Shown: positions 25,954-34,436 of the stretch, one piece after another
Layout of the letters: every line of letters starts with the position of its first letter
Numbering within the stretch: the first letter of the stretch is position 1
From: Nocardioides humilatus
GTDB lineage: Bacteria > Actinomycetota > Actinomycetes > Propionibacteriales > Nocardioidaceae
Assembly: GCF_008373755.1 (NCBI RefSeq)
Contig: NZ_VUJV01000003.1
Coordinates: 62,001 to 126,000, forward strand
Direction of reading: 5' to 3'
DNA: 64,000 nt
The notes under the pieces: model-generated
The model's database searches: none
The model's input: the letters and a program-made list of their open reading frames with translations, nothing else
Told to the model about the DNA's origin: nothing
Translations under genes and position numbers: made by a program

Positions 25954-27975
25954 TTGGACTACAGCGACGCGCTCGACGAGACGCTCGCCCTCCTCCGGGT
26001 GATCGAGCGGGACTGGGCACCGGCGGTGCTCGCCAACGCCTTCGGCCCCGAGGCGATGGTCATGACCGACCTCATCGCGCGGCACGGCCTCGAGATCGAG
26101 ATCGTGAGCGTCGACACCGGCCGGCTGCCCGAGGAGACCCACGCCCTCGCCCACAACGTCCACCGGCGCTACGGCCCGGTGGTGCAGATGCTCTCCCCCG
26201 ACCCGGGCGAGGTGCTCTCCTGGACCTCGGAGCACGGGCAGAACGGCTTCTACGAGAGCGTCGACCTGCGTGAGGGGTGCTGCGCCGTCCGCAAGGTCGC
26301 CCCGCTGCAGCGCGCGCTGCAGGGCAAGCGGGCCTGGCTCGCCGGCCTGCGTCGCGAGCACAGCGAGACGCGGCGCGACCTCGAGGTGTCGACCTGGGAC
26401 GACACCAACCGGATGCAGAAGTTCCACCCGATGCTCGACTGGACGACCGAGCAGGTGTGGGCCTACATCCACGACCACGCGGTCCCCTACAACGAGCTCT
26501 ACGACCGTGGCTACACCAGCATCGGCTGCGCTCCGTGCACGCGGGCGATCTCCGCGGGCGAGGACCAGCGAGCCGGGCGCTGGTGGTGGGAGGTCGACTC
26601 CATCAAGGAGTGCGGCATCCACCTCAACCCCCTGACAGGCCGTTTCGAGCGGGCAGGGGCGGCCCCGTTGACAGACAACGACAGCACCGTGACGCACAAT
26701 GGTCGCGCCTCGGGGCTGAGAGACAGTGAGATTGATGCCGTAATGGCAAACAGTGACGAAGGAGATGCAATGCGGGTACTGATCCTCGGTGGGGACGGGT
26801 TCTGCGGCTGGCCGACGGCACTTCACCTCTCGGCCCAGGGCTACGAGGTCGCCATCGTCGACAACCTGTCGCGCCGCAAGATCGACATCGAGCTCGAGTG
26901 TGAGTCGCTCACGCCGATCCGCCCGATGGGCGAGCGCCTGCGCGCGTGGAAGGAGGTGTCGGGCAACGACATCGCTTTCCACGACATCGACGTCGCGGTC
27001 AACTACCAGCGCCTTCTCGATCTCCTCGAGGACTGGCAGCCCGACGCTCTCGTGCACTTCGCCGAGCAGCGGGCAGCGCCGTACTCCATGAAGTCGAGCC
27101 GCCACAAGCGCTACACGGTCAGCAACAACCTCAACGCGACCAACAACGTGCTGGCGGCCGTCGTGGAGTCGGGGCTCGACATCCACGTCGTGCACCTCGG
27201 CACGATGGGCGTCTACGGCTACGGCACGGCCGGCATGAAGATCCCCGAGGGCTACCTCGAGGTCCAGGTCGACGCCGGCGAGAACGGCCTGGTGTCGCAG
27301 GAGATCCTCTACCCGGCCAACCCTGGCTCGATCTACCACATGACGAAGACCCAGGACCAGCTCCTCTTCGCCTACTACGCGAAGAACGACCACGTCCGGG
27401 CCACCGACCTCCACCAGGGCATCGTCTGGGGCACCCAGACCAAGGAGACGCGGCGCGACGAGCGGCTCATCAACCGGTTCGACTACGACGGTGACTACGG
27501 CACCGTGCTCAACCGGTTCCTGATGCAGGCAGCGATCGGCTACCCGCTGACCGTGCACGGCACGGGCGGCCAGACCCGCGCGTTCATCCACATCCAGGAC
27601 ACGGTCCAGTGCATCCAGCTGGCGATCGAGAACCCACCGGCCAAGGGCGACCGGGTGTCGGTCTTCAACCAGATGACCGAGACCCACCGGGTCCGCGACC
27701 TGGCGAAGATGATCTCCGACCGCACCGGTGTCGAGATCGCGCTGCTGCCCAACCCGCGCAACGAGGCCGACGAGAACGACCTCCACGTCGCCAACGACCG
27801 CTTCCTCCACCTCGGCCTCACCCCCATCACCCTCAGCGAGGGCCTGATGGAGGAGGTCTCCGAGATCACGAAGAAGTTCGCCGACCGCTGCGACAAGGAG
27901 AAGATCCCCTGCGTCTCGGTCTGGAGTGCAGAGGCGGCCGCCGCGAAGGCTGCCGCAGCCTCTCCGGTCAGCTGA
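25954..27975 (+). CDS. APS reductase - UDP-sulfoquinovose synthase fusion
   Basis: One open frame of 673 residues, TTG start with GAAGG 10 bases upstream. Residues 1-230 are an assimilatory APS reductase (CysH type), which reduces adenylyl sulfate to sulfite: SVDTGRLPEETH, four iron-sulfur cysteines C109, C110, C192 and C195 (CC-x81-CxxC), and catalytic C220 in KECGIHL. Residues 231-272 are a linker. Residues 273-673 are UDP-sulfoquinovose synthase (SQD1/SqdB), which joins sulfite to UDP-glucose using NAD: VLILGGDGFCGWPTALHLS, then T145, Y189 and K193 (numbered from M273) in HLGTMGVYG and YHMTKTQ. No stop lies between the domains, though ATG 26770 has its own perfect ribosome site, so free synthase could also be made. 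Confidence 0.88.
   Translation: MDYSDALDETLALLRVIERDWAPAVLANAFGPEAMVMTDLIARHGLEIEIVSVDTGRLPEETHALAHNVHRRYGPVVQMLSPDPGEVLSWTSEHGQNGFYESVDLREGCCAVRKVAPLQRALQGKRAWLAGLRREHSETRRDLEVSTWDDTNRMQKFHPMLDWTTEQVWAYIHDHAVPYNELYDRGYTSIGCAPCTRAISAGEDQRAGRWWWEVDSIKECGIHLNPLTGRFERAGAAPLTDNDSTVTHNGRASGLRDSEIDAVMANSDEGDAMRVLILGGDGFCGWPTALHLSAQGYEVAIVDNLSRRKIDIELECESLTPIRPMGERLRAWKEVSGNDIAFHDIDVAVNYQRLLDLLEDWQPDALVHFAEQRAAPYSMKSSRHKRYTVSNNLNATNNVLAAVVESGLDIHVVHLGTMGVYGYGTAGMKIPEGYLEVQVDAGENGLVSQEILYPANPGSIYHMTKTQDQLLFAYYAKNDHVRATDLHQGIVWGTQTKETRRDERLINRFDYDGDYGTVLNRFLMQAAIGYPLTVHGTGGQTRAFIHIQDTVQCIQLAIENPPAKGDRVSVFNQMTETHRVRDLAKMISDRTGVEIALLPNPRNEADENDLHVANDRFLHLGLTPITLSEGLMEEVSEITKKFADRCDKEKIPCVSVWSAEAAAAKAAAASPVS
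26759..26772 (+). promoter_or_regulatory. Internal ribosome site and start codon for the UDP-sulfoquinovose synthase part
   Basis: AAGGAG (26759-26764), a 5-base spacer, then ATG at 26770, which is where separate SQD1 proteins begin. It lies in frame inside the fusion, so ribosomes could start here and make a 401-residue stand-alone synthase in addition to the fused protein. Confidence 0.65.
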
Positions 27976-27982
27976 GCGCGGG

Positions 27983-28636
27983 CTAGCGCAGGGTCCGCGG
28001 GCGACGCCTGCGGAAGTTGAGGGTCTGCGGCGCCACCCGGTGCTGCAGACCGGCGTCGAGCGTCGCGATGCTCCACGCCCAGTCGAGGTCACCTGGCTGC
28101 GCGTCGGCACCGAGCGCGGCGAACGGTACGGCGCGGTAGATCGACGCGGCCGCGAAGGCCAACGCGTCCCAGCAGTTGCCGAGGCGCACCGCAGCCGGGT
28201 CGAAGCCGGGCTCGGTCTGGTCGGGCGGGAAGTAGAGTTCGCGACCCTGCTCGTAGAACCAGTGGACCTCCGGGTGCACGATCGTGTGCGCCGGCGAGGC
28301 CTGGGCGACCGCATGGGCCTCGACGAGCCAGTTCTCCGACCAGAGAGCGCCGCCGTCGAGCATCGCGACGTAGGTGCCCTTCGCCACCGACACTGCGTAG
28401 TTGAGCGCGGTGCCGGGATCGACGCCCCCGATGTGCTCGACCCGTGCGCCGTGCTCCTCGGCCGCTCCGACCGCCAACCGGGTCGCCGGCGTGGCGTGGG
28501 CGAGGACCACGACGACCTCGACGTCGAGGCCCTGCTGGCGCGCGGCACCGGCCGCGTCGATCGCGCTGTGCAGCGCGATGCCGGCCCGCGGCCCCTCCTC
28601 GCTGACCACGAGCACGGCCGAGATGTCGATGGTCAC
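27983..28636 (-). CDS. GT2-like glycosyltransferase paralog with degraded metal site
   Basis: 217 residues, GTG start. Clearly paralogous to the GT2 proteins at 23661 and 30552 (shared ENWLVEAHAV, IVHPEVHWFYEQGRELYFPPDQTEPGFDPAAVRLGN, PQTLNFRRRRP). The metal-binding motif is LDGGALW (94-100) where the paralogs have LDGDDLW and LDADDLF, so two of three acids are gone. It is also shorter at the C-terminus. It may be inactive, act without metal or be a partner of the GT4 enzyme, whose stop it overlaps (GTGA). It converges with the fusion gene, with 7 bases between stops. Confidence 0.75.
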   Translation of the reverse strand: MTIDISAVLVVSEEGPRAGIALHSAIDAAGAARQQGLDVEVVVVLAHATPATRLAVGAAEEHGARVEHIGGVDPGTALNYAVSVAKGTYVAMLDGGALWSENWLVEAHAVAQASPAHTIVHPEVHWFYEQGRELYFPPDQTEPGFDPAAVRLGNCWDALAFAAASIYRAVPFAALGADAQPGDLDWAWSIATLDAGLQHRVAPQTLNFRRRRPRTLR

Positions 28637-30555
28637 GCCTGTGCCCCCTCGCCCAGGATCCGACGCAGCGCGGCGCGGTAGTGGTCCATCGTGAAGTCAC
28701 GGTGCACCTGGTCGCGCAGCACCGCGGCCTTGCGGGCGGCCCCCGCAGGGTCGGCGAGCAGCGCCCGGATCTCGGCCACGTAGGCCGCCGGGTCATCGAC
28801 GGCGGCGACGAGATAACCGGTCGCCGGCTTGATCACCTCCGGCACGCCGCCGACGGCGCTCGCGACGATCGGGAGCCCGCTCTGGGCGCCCTCCAGGACG
28901 ACGTTGGGGATGCCGTCCCACGCCGAGGTGTAGAGCAGCAGGTCGACGTCGTCGAGCGGGAGCTGCGCGAAACCGTCGTAGACGCCCATCAGCCGGGTGT
29001 TGGCGGGGAGGTCGGCGGGGTCGAGATCGACGTCGGCGAGCACCGGCTTGCCCCACGCCTGGATCTCGACCTCGGGCATCAGCCGCGCGATCTCGACCAC
29101 GAGGTCGAAACGCTTCTGCCGGTCGAACCGCCCGGCCCACAGCACGCGGACGGGCTCCCCCGCTGCCCGACGTCGCTCGAGGACCCCTGTCGCGTCGGCC
29201 TCGACCGTCGCCAGCGGCGTCCGCAGGAAGTGGAGGCGGTCGCGCGTGGCGGGCGGCATCAGGTAGCGCTCGACGAGCTCGGTGCGCAGCCGCTGGCTGT
29301 CGAAGAGGACCCACGACAGGTGCTCGAGGCTCTGCTGGAGGGGTCCGACCGGGAAGCCGTAGCGGTGACCGTGCTCGTCGACCTCCCACGTGAACAGGTA
29401 GGCCCCGAGATCAGCGACCTTGGCCAGCTCACGGCCGGCCTCGGCGAAGAGCTGCCAGCCGAGGAGGCTGTTGACCACGATGATCCGTCGCGGACGCAAC
29501 CGGCGGAGGAACCCGTCGAGCAGGTCACGGCGCGCGGGCTGGGCCAGCCCCACCATCCGGTGGGCGAGGTCGACCACGGGGACCCCGTCGGGGAAGAGCC
29601 CGGGGCGCTCGAAGACGGGGAGGTCGGTCGCGACGACCGCGACGCTGCCCTCGCCGTTGATGGCGCTGAGGGCGGCGGTGAGCTCACCCGCGACGCGGGC
29701 CGCGCCGCTCATCCGGCAGTGCGGCACCAGCACGACGGTGTCGACGACATCGAGGCTACGGTCGCGGCGCGCGGCCGCGAGCTCTCCGGCCATCCGGGTG
29801 CCGAGGTGGGCGTGCGGTGGCGCGATCGACGGCAGCTCGACGCGGAGCGGTGCGTGCACGCCGGGCTCGAGCTCGGCAGCCTTCGCGATCTGCTCCTGCA
29901 TCGCCGCGCTCTGCACCCGCTCGCGCTTCGCCAGTACGGCGATCACCCCGGCCTCGAGCCAGCTCGACTGCCGCAGGTCGTGCTCGTCGGCGCGGTGCAG
30001 CAGCTCCGGCAGGAGCAGCGGGTCCTGGCGGTGCACGGCGTCGTCGTCGGGACCTCCGCCGTGGTGACGCCCGGCGGGACTCGGGACCCACTGCGGCTGG
30101 TAGCAACCCCGGGTCAGGAAGTGGTGGAAGATCCAGCGCGGGTGGGTGCGCAGCGCCGGGTGGTGCTCGAGGTACCAGGCGTCGTCGAAGAGCGGGGTCG
30201 GCACGACCTGCTTGTCCCAGCCGACCTGCAACCAGTGCAGGAACGGCACCTCGCCGTCGGGCACGGTCAGGCCGTCCGCGGCCAGTCGGTCGGCGTAGGT
30301 CTGCGGGTGGAAGAAGGCGCAGACCCGCAGGCCCTTCGCGGCACCGACGGTGAGGTAGTGGTCCGCGATCGCATCGATGTCGGGCGCCGGGCCCAGCGCT
30401 GCTCGCTCCTCGGCCGTCAGCTGGGCGAGGTAGAGGCGCGGGTGAACGCACCAGCGCAGCCGCTCGGCGACCTCGGGGCCCAGTCCCCGCTGCGACGCAC
30501 CGGTCGCGCGAGAGGTCCGACGGACTCGCGCCGCCACGTGCCGCACTCGACTCAC
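28633..30555 (-). CDS. GT4-family glycosyltransferase with N-terminal extension
   Basis: 640 residues, GTG start overlapping the previous stop as GTGA. N-terminal repeats (HPRLYLAQLTAEERA, VPFLHWLQVGWDKQVVPTPLFDDAWYLEHHPAL) occupy about residues 35-165, an acceptor-side Rossmann domain runs to about 410 (TVVLVPHCRMSGAARVAGELTAAL), and the C-terminal GT4 donor domain follows (VRVLWAGRFDRQKRFDLVVEIARLM; SAWDGIPNVVLEGAQSGLPIVASAVGGVPEVI with the E-x7-E-like nucleotide-sugar site). It is the only complete member of the three paralogs here. A candidate to use UDP-sulfoquinovose or another sugar nucleotide (inference). Confidence 0.85.
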   Translation of the reverse strand: MSRVRHVAARVRRTSRATGASQRGLGPEVAERLRWCVHPRLYLAQLTAEERAALGPAPDIDAIADHYLTVGAAKGLRVCAFFHPQTYADRLAADGLTVPDGEVPFLHWLQVGWDKQVVPTPLFDDAWYLEHHPALRTHPRWIFHHFLTRGCYQPQWVPSPAGRHHGGGPDDDAVHRQDPLLLPELLHRADEHDLRQSSWLEAGVIAVLAKRERVQSAAMQEQIAKAAELEPGVHAPLRVELPSIAPPHAHLGTRMAGELAAARRDRSLDVVDTVVLVPHCRMSGAARVAGELTAALSAINGEGSVAVVATDLPVFERPGLFPDGVPVVDLAHRMVGLAQPARRDLLDGFLRRLRPRRIIVVNSLLGWQLFAEAGRELAKVADLGAYLFTWEVDEHGHRYGFPVGPLQQSLEHLSWVLFDSQRLRTELVERYLMPPATRDRLHFLRTPLATVEADATGVLERRRAAGEPVRVLWAGRFDRQKRFDLVVEIARLMPEVEIQAWGKPVLADVDLDPADLPANTRLMGVYDGFAQLPLDDVDLLLYTSAWDGIPNVVLEGAQSGLPIVASAVGGVPEVIKPATGYLVAAVDDPAAYVAEIRALLADPAGAARKAAVLRDQVHRDFTMDHYRAALRRILGEGAQA

Positions 30556-31328
30556 GCCGTCTCCGACGCCTTCCCGACACGCGCGAGGTCGTGCACCCGG
30601 TCGATGGCCATGGCCGGCAGCTTGCGCACGATCGAGCGGCGGTTGCTGCTCTCCTGGCCGAGCGAGGCGTCCCGCCGCCGCTTGAAGATGATCGTGTCGC
30701 GCACCAGCACGTGCTCCCACCCGGCGGCCATCGACTCGATGGAGAACTGCCAGTCCTGGAAGGACAGCCCGTTGGGGATGTCGCGGGAGACGTAGGGGAT
30801 CGCCACGTGGGCCTCGCGGGGCGTCAGGCACAGCGAGTCGTGGTAGTTGCGGAGGTAGGCGAACCACGGGGTGAAGAGCGGCGAGGACTGGTCGATGTGC
30901 ACCAGGACCGAGTTGCCGCCGTCGAACATCACGTTGAGCTCGGGGTGCGCGATCACGCGCCTGCCGTCGCGGGCGGCGGCGTCGAGGACGGCGATGCCCT
31001 CGACCAGCCAGTTCTCGCTGAAGAGGTCGTCGGCGTCGAGGAAGGCGATGTAGCGCCCGGTCGACCGGGTGACGGCAGCGTTGCGGACGCGGCCGAGGTC
31101 GGCCTCCTGGAAGTCCCAGCGGTCCCAGTGGTCGTAGCGCTGCTGGTCGAAGTATTCACGCGTCTCGTCGGTGGCCCCGTCGAGCGCGATCACCGTCTCC
31201 ACGACGTAGCCGTGCGCACGAGCCGCCTCGATGGCGAGGTCGGCGGAGCGCATCGTGGGGCCGCAGACCACCGTCTCGCTGTGGGCGGTGACGATGACCG
31301 AGACGTCGGGCGTGACCGACTCAGTCAT
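30552..31328 (-). CDS. GT2-fold glycosyltransferase
   Basis: 258 residues. VSVIVTAHSETVVCGPTMRSADLAIEAARAHG opens a GT-A fold; TVIALDGATDETREYF is the nucleotide region and IAFLDADDLFSENWLVEG holds the DxD metal site (D98, D100). ELNVMFDGGNSVLVHIDQSS and SFQDWQFSIESMAAGWEH are shared with the other two GT2 paralogs. ATG 31328 overlaps the previous gene's stop by 8 bases. Predicted cytoplasmic; acceptor unknown. Confidence 0.86.
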   Translation of the reverse strand: MTESVTPDVSVIVTAHSETVVCGPTMRSADLAIEAARAHGYVVETVIALDGATDETREYFDQQRYDHWDRWDFQEADLGRVRNAAVTRSTGRYIAFLDADDLFSENWLVEGIAVLDAAARDGRRVIAHPELNVMFDGGNSVLVHIDQSSPLFTPWFAYLRNYHDSLCLTPREAHVAIPYVSRDIPNGLSFQDWQFSIESMAAGWEHVLVRDTIIFKRRRDASLGQESSNRRSIVRKLPAMAIDRVHDLARVGKASETA

Positions 31329-32607
31329 CGGCGTCGCCCTGCAGCAGTCGACGCGCGAGGTCCGCGAGCACGGCGTCGTCGGCGACCGACCGGATGCGCT
31401 CGGCGACGACCTTCGGGAGCCCGTAGTCCTCGATGAGGCGGTCCTCGGTCTCGTCGGTGTCGACGAAGACGCCATCGACGTGCTCGACGTGGCGGTAGAA
31501 GTAGCGCGTCGAGGTGCCGACCTCGTGACCGAGAGGGCCGGGGCGGAGCGCGCCGAACCCGAGGTAGATCCGCTCCGAGGCGCGCAGCGCCTTGCCGTAC
31601 GGCGTCAGCGCATCGAGGAACAGCCGGGACCCGATCCCGACGATCGCGTCGGCGCACAGCGAGCGCAGCAGCTCGACGAGCACCTGCTGGGCCATCAGCG
31701 GGCCTAGCCCGGCAGCGGTGACCGCGAAGTCGACGCGTCGTACGCCCGCCGGCGCTTCGCCCTCGGGTGCCTCGGCCGCCGTGGTCACGACCACGATCTC
31801 GCTCGGGTCGACCTCGGCGCGGAGCGCCTCGATCACCCGGACGACGAGTCCGTTGTCGGCGTGACCGACGACGAGGACGACGCGAGCCCGCGCGAAGCCG
31901 AGCGCCTTCTGGCTGCTGTGGAGCGCGCCGAGCTGGTCGGCGACGACGAGCCACGGGACTGGCATCATCCGCGGTCGCGCGACCTCGGGCCACAGCTCGC
32001 CGATCAGCGGCTCGACCTCGGTCGCCTTCGCGAACATCTCCCCCAGCTTGCCGTGGTGCAGGCGTCGGTGGACGTCGCTGCGCCGCTCGGCCAGGTGCTC
32101 GACGACCTCCTCGGTGGAGATGCCCAGCACGTCGGCGAGCTTCTCGATGCCCATCACGGGCTCGGCGATCTCCCCGGCGGCACGACCGTCACGGAGCCAC
32201 GCGGTGTAGGGGTTGACCTCGGAGTCCCGACGCTCGGGGTGACGCTTGAGGTAGGAGTCGGTGGAGAAGTTGGGATCGGGCGTGAGCTTCACGCCCGCGC
32301 CGAGGCGCAGGAAGTGCCGCACCGGGTCGATCTCCGGGTTGTCCATCACCCCGGGCGCCTGGAGCAGGTAGTGCGCGATGTCGAAGTTGTCGCGGACCAG
32401 GTCGTAGTCAGGGTCCTGGCCGCGGGGTGGCTGACGACCGACGGCCGCAGCGACGCGCTCGTCGAAGTCTTTCCCCAGGTTGGTGGGGATCAGCGTGGGC
32501 TGCGGGTCGTCGGACGTCGCGCGAGCGGCGCCGTCGTCGTACGTCCCGAGGCGATCGTTGCGGCGCCGCAAGCGGCGTCGGATGCGACCGTACGCAGCTT
32601 CTGTCAT
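31321..32607 (-). CDS. Glycan-assembly protein, second truncated GT4-like paralog
   Basis: 428 residues. A basic N-terminus (YGRIRRRLRRRNDRLG), then repeats FDIAHYLLQAPGVMDNPEIDPVRHFLRLG and NFSTDSYLKRHPERRDSEVNPYTAWLRDGRAAGE, then a Rossmann-like region (ARVVLVVGHADNGLVVRVIEALRAEVDPSEIVVVTTA, DAIVGIGSRLFLDALTPYGKALRASERIYLGFG). Like the protein at 24400 it ends where the GT4 paralog at 28633 begins its donor domain. Catalysis alone is doubtful. ATG 32607 overlaps the epimerase stop as ATGA, coupling the five-gene operon. Confidence 0.72.
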   Translation of the reverse strand: MTEAAYGRIRRRLRRRNDRLGTYDDGAARATSDDPQPTLIPTNLGKDFDERVAAAVGRQPPRGQDPDYDLVRDNFDIAHYLLQAPGVMDNPEIDPVRHFLRLGAGVKLTPDPNFSTDSYLKRHPERRDSEVNPYTAWLRDGRAAGEIAEPVMGIEKLADVLGISTEEVVEHLAERRSDVHRRLHHGKLGEMFAKATEVEPLIGELWPEVARPRMMPVPWLVVADQLGALHSSQKALGFARARVVLVVGHADNGLVVRVIEALRAEVDPSEIVVVTTAAEAPEGEAPAGVRRVDFAVTAAGLGPLMAQQVLVELLRSLCADAIVGIGSRLFLDALTPYGKALRASERIYLGFGALRPGPLGHEVGTSTRYFYRHVEHVDGVFVDTDETEDRLIEDYGLPKVVAERIRSVADDAVLADLARRLLQGDADD

Positions 32608-33542
32608 GGGCGTGCCGTGTGCTGGGCCCTGTGATTCACGAACCACTCCCAGGTCTGGCGGATGCCGACATCGAGGGGGGTCACGGGGTCGAACCCCATG
32701 CCCTCCCGGGCCTTGTCGATGTCGCACCACGTGTACCGCACCTCTCCAGTGCGGAAGTCCTCGTAGCGTACGTCGAGGTCAAGGCCCGTCGCGTCACGCA
32801 TCAGCTCGAGCAGCTCATTGACGGTGGTCGGCTTGCCGCTGCCGAGCTGGAAGGCGCCGACCGCGTCGCTGTCGACCGCCACCCGGATGCCCTCGACGAG
32901 GTCTCCGACGTAGAGGAAGTCGCGCGCCTGGCTGCCGTCGCCGTAGACCACCAGCTCCTCGCCGGCGATGATCTGCTTGAAGAAGTGAGCGACCACCGAG
33001 CCCTTGTGATAGCTCCGCGGCCCGTAGACGTTGGAGAACCGCAGCGAGCAGGTCGAGATGCCGTAGGCACCGGCGTAGGCGCTGAGGTAGCCCTCCATCA
33101 TCAGCTTCGAGGCGCCGTAGGGCGATGTCGGCTGTGCGGCCATCCGCTCATGGACCGGCGGCGGCACGTCGCCGACGATCGCGCCACCGGTCGAGGCGGC
33201 CACGACCCGGCCGACGCCCAGCTCGCGGCAGCCCTCGAGCACGTTGAACGTGCCGATCACGTTGTTGTCGAAGTTGTGGGCCGGGTTGACGATGCTGTCG
33301 ATCACCCGGGTGTGGGCCGCCAGATGGACGACAGCGTCCTGACCTTCGAGCGCGCGGCGCACAGCGTCGCGATCGCGCAGGTCCCCCTCCACGAAACGGA
33401 CCCGGTCGAGGTCGAGGTGACTGCGATCGCCGAGGGACTCGTTGTCGAGCACCGTGACGTCGTAGACGCCATCACGCGTGAGGCGATCAGCCAGGTGGAC
33501 ACCAATGAAGCCGGCGCCCCCGGTGATGAGCACGCGCTTCAT
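32604..33542 (-). CDS. NAD-dependent sugar-nucleotide epimerase/dehydratase
   Basis: 312 residues, extended short-chain dehydrogenase. NAD loop GGAGFIGVHLADRL, active-site VAASTGGAIVGD and Y-x3-K in SPYGASKLMMEGY, then RFSNVYGPR and ARDFLYVGDLVEG. Closest in pattern to UDP-glucose/UDP-GlcNAc 4-epimerases or UDP-glucuronate decarboxylases; the exact product cannot be told from sequence. Probably supplies a sugar nucleotide to the transferases downstream. First gene of the minus-strand operon 33542-27983; ATG 33542 with AGAAGGGG upstream. Confidence 0.87.
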   Translation of the reverse strand: MKRVLITGGAGFIGVHLADRLTRDGVYDVTVLDNESLGDRSHLDLDRVRFVEGDLRDRDAVRRALEGQDAVVHLAAHTRVIDSIVNPAHNFDNNVIGTFNVLEGCRELGVGRVVAASTGGAIVGDVPPPVHERMAAQPTSPYGASKLMMEGYLSAYAGAYGISTCSLRFSNVYGPRSYHKGSVVAHFFKQIIAGEELVVYGDGSQARDFLYVGDLVEGIRVAVDSDAVGAFQLGSGKPTTVNELLELMRDATGLDLDVRYEDFRTGEVRYTWCDIDKAREGMGFDPVTPLDVGIRQTWEWFVNHRAQHTARP

Positions 33543-33677
33543 TGTCCGAACCCCTTCTGTCAACAGGCAGCGGGACACCTTAACAACCGGTGCAGGACCA
33601 CACGCTAACGACCAGACAGGGCGGAACGCGAGGATTCGGCAAAGTTCAGGACAGGATCATCCGCTCGGATGAACCGG

Positions 33678-34436
33678 TCAGATGCCCGGCTCGGAGCCGA
33701 GATGGGTGAGGAAGGAGCGTCGGAGGTCGTCCGAACGCTCCGCACTCATGACCTTGGTGAGCCTGCGGCGCGGCTGGTCGCCCTGCGGATCGAGCCCCTG
33801 GGACCGGGCGTGGGCGAGGAGGCGCGCGGTGGTCGACCCGGCCCGCTCGGTGAGCTCCTCGTAGGTCAGCGTGAGCGCGAGGTCACCATGAGCTGCGACG
33901 ACGGCCTGCAGCGTCCTCCGGTCGCGGCAGGCGGCCAGCAGCTCCCCCATGATCGCCTCGTTGATGTCGACGTCGTCCAGCGGGCGCTCCCCGTCGGCGC
34001 GGAACGCCTTGCTGGTGGAGTGGTAGACACCGGTCGCCTCGGCGACGGCGCGCGAGATCGCCACGTCGAGGGCGTTGCGGACGAGGACGACCACGCAGAG
34101 GTGGTCGAAGTGGCCGCTCGCCCAGGTCACGACGGACGACACCGCGTCGGCGCTCGACTGCGGCCGCACGCCCGTGAGCGCCTCCGCGACGGGACGGGCC
34201 TGCTGCACCATGAGCTTGACCGCGCCGACCCCGGGGGCGGACTCCTGGACACTCTCGGCGAGGCGCTCCAGGACGGCCGCCTCGGCGGCCTCAGGCGTCG
34301 GCGCCGACCGGGCGACGCCCTCGAAACCGCGGAGGTACTCCCGCGGCGAGCCGAGCCCGCCCAGGCTGGCGATGTCGCGGCACAGCAACGTGGAGCCGGT
34401 ACGCGGCGCGGAGATCACCAGCGTCAGCGCGTCCAC
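33678..34436 (-). CDS. Stf0-like sulfotransferase
   Basis: 252 residues, GTG start. The N-terminus TLVISAPRTGSTLLCRDIASLGGLGSPREYL is the PAPS phosphate loop of the Stf0/trehalose 2-sulfotransferase family, followed by VVLVRNALDVAISRAVAEATGVYHST, the 3'-phosphate site region, and LTYEELTER. Such enzymes move sulfate from PAPS to sugar hydroxyls. The start overlaps the end of the P-loop sulfotransferase gene upstream by 13 bases in another frame, so they share a transcript. Confidence 0.83.
   Translation of the reverse strand: MDALTLVISAPRTGSTLLCRDIASLGGLGSPREYLRGFEGVARSAPTPEAAEAAVLERLAESVQESAPGVGAVKLMVQQARPVAEALTGVRPQSSADAVSSVVTWASGHFDHLCVVVLVRNALDVAISRAVAEATGVYHSTSKAFRADGERPLDDVDINEAIMGELLAACRDRRTLQAVVAAHGDLALTLTYEELTERAGSTTARLLAHARSQGLDPQGDQPRRRLTKVMSAERSDDLRRSFLTHLGSEPGI

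Noticed and set aside
26668-26700. Internal promoter TTGACA with CACAAT before the synthase part
   Set aside because: The spacer is 21 bases, too long for a normal sigma-70-type promoter; kept only as a hint of past intergenic sequence.
25921-28548. 875-residue open frame on the minus strand opposite the fusion
   Set aside because: Antisense shadow: the plus strand encodes two well-conserved enzymes and the minus product has no domain.
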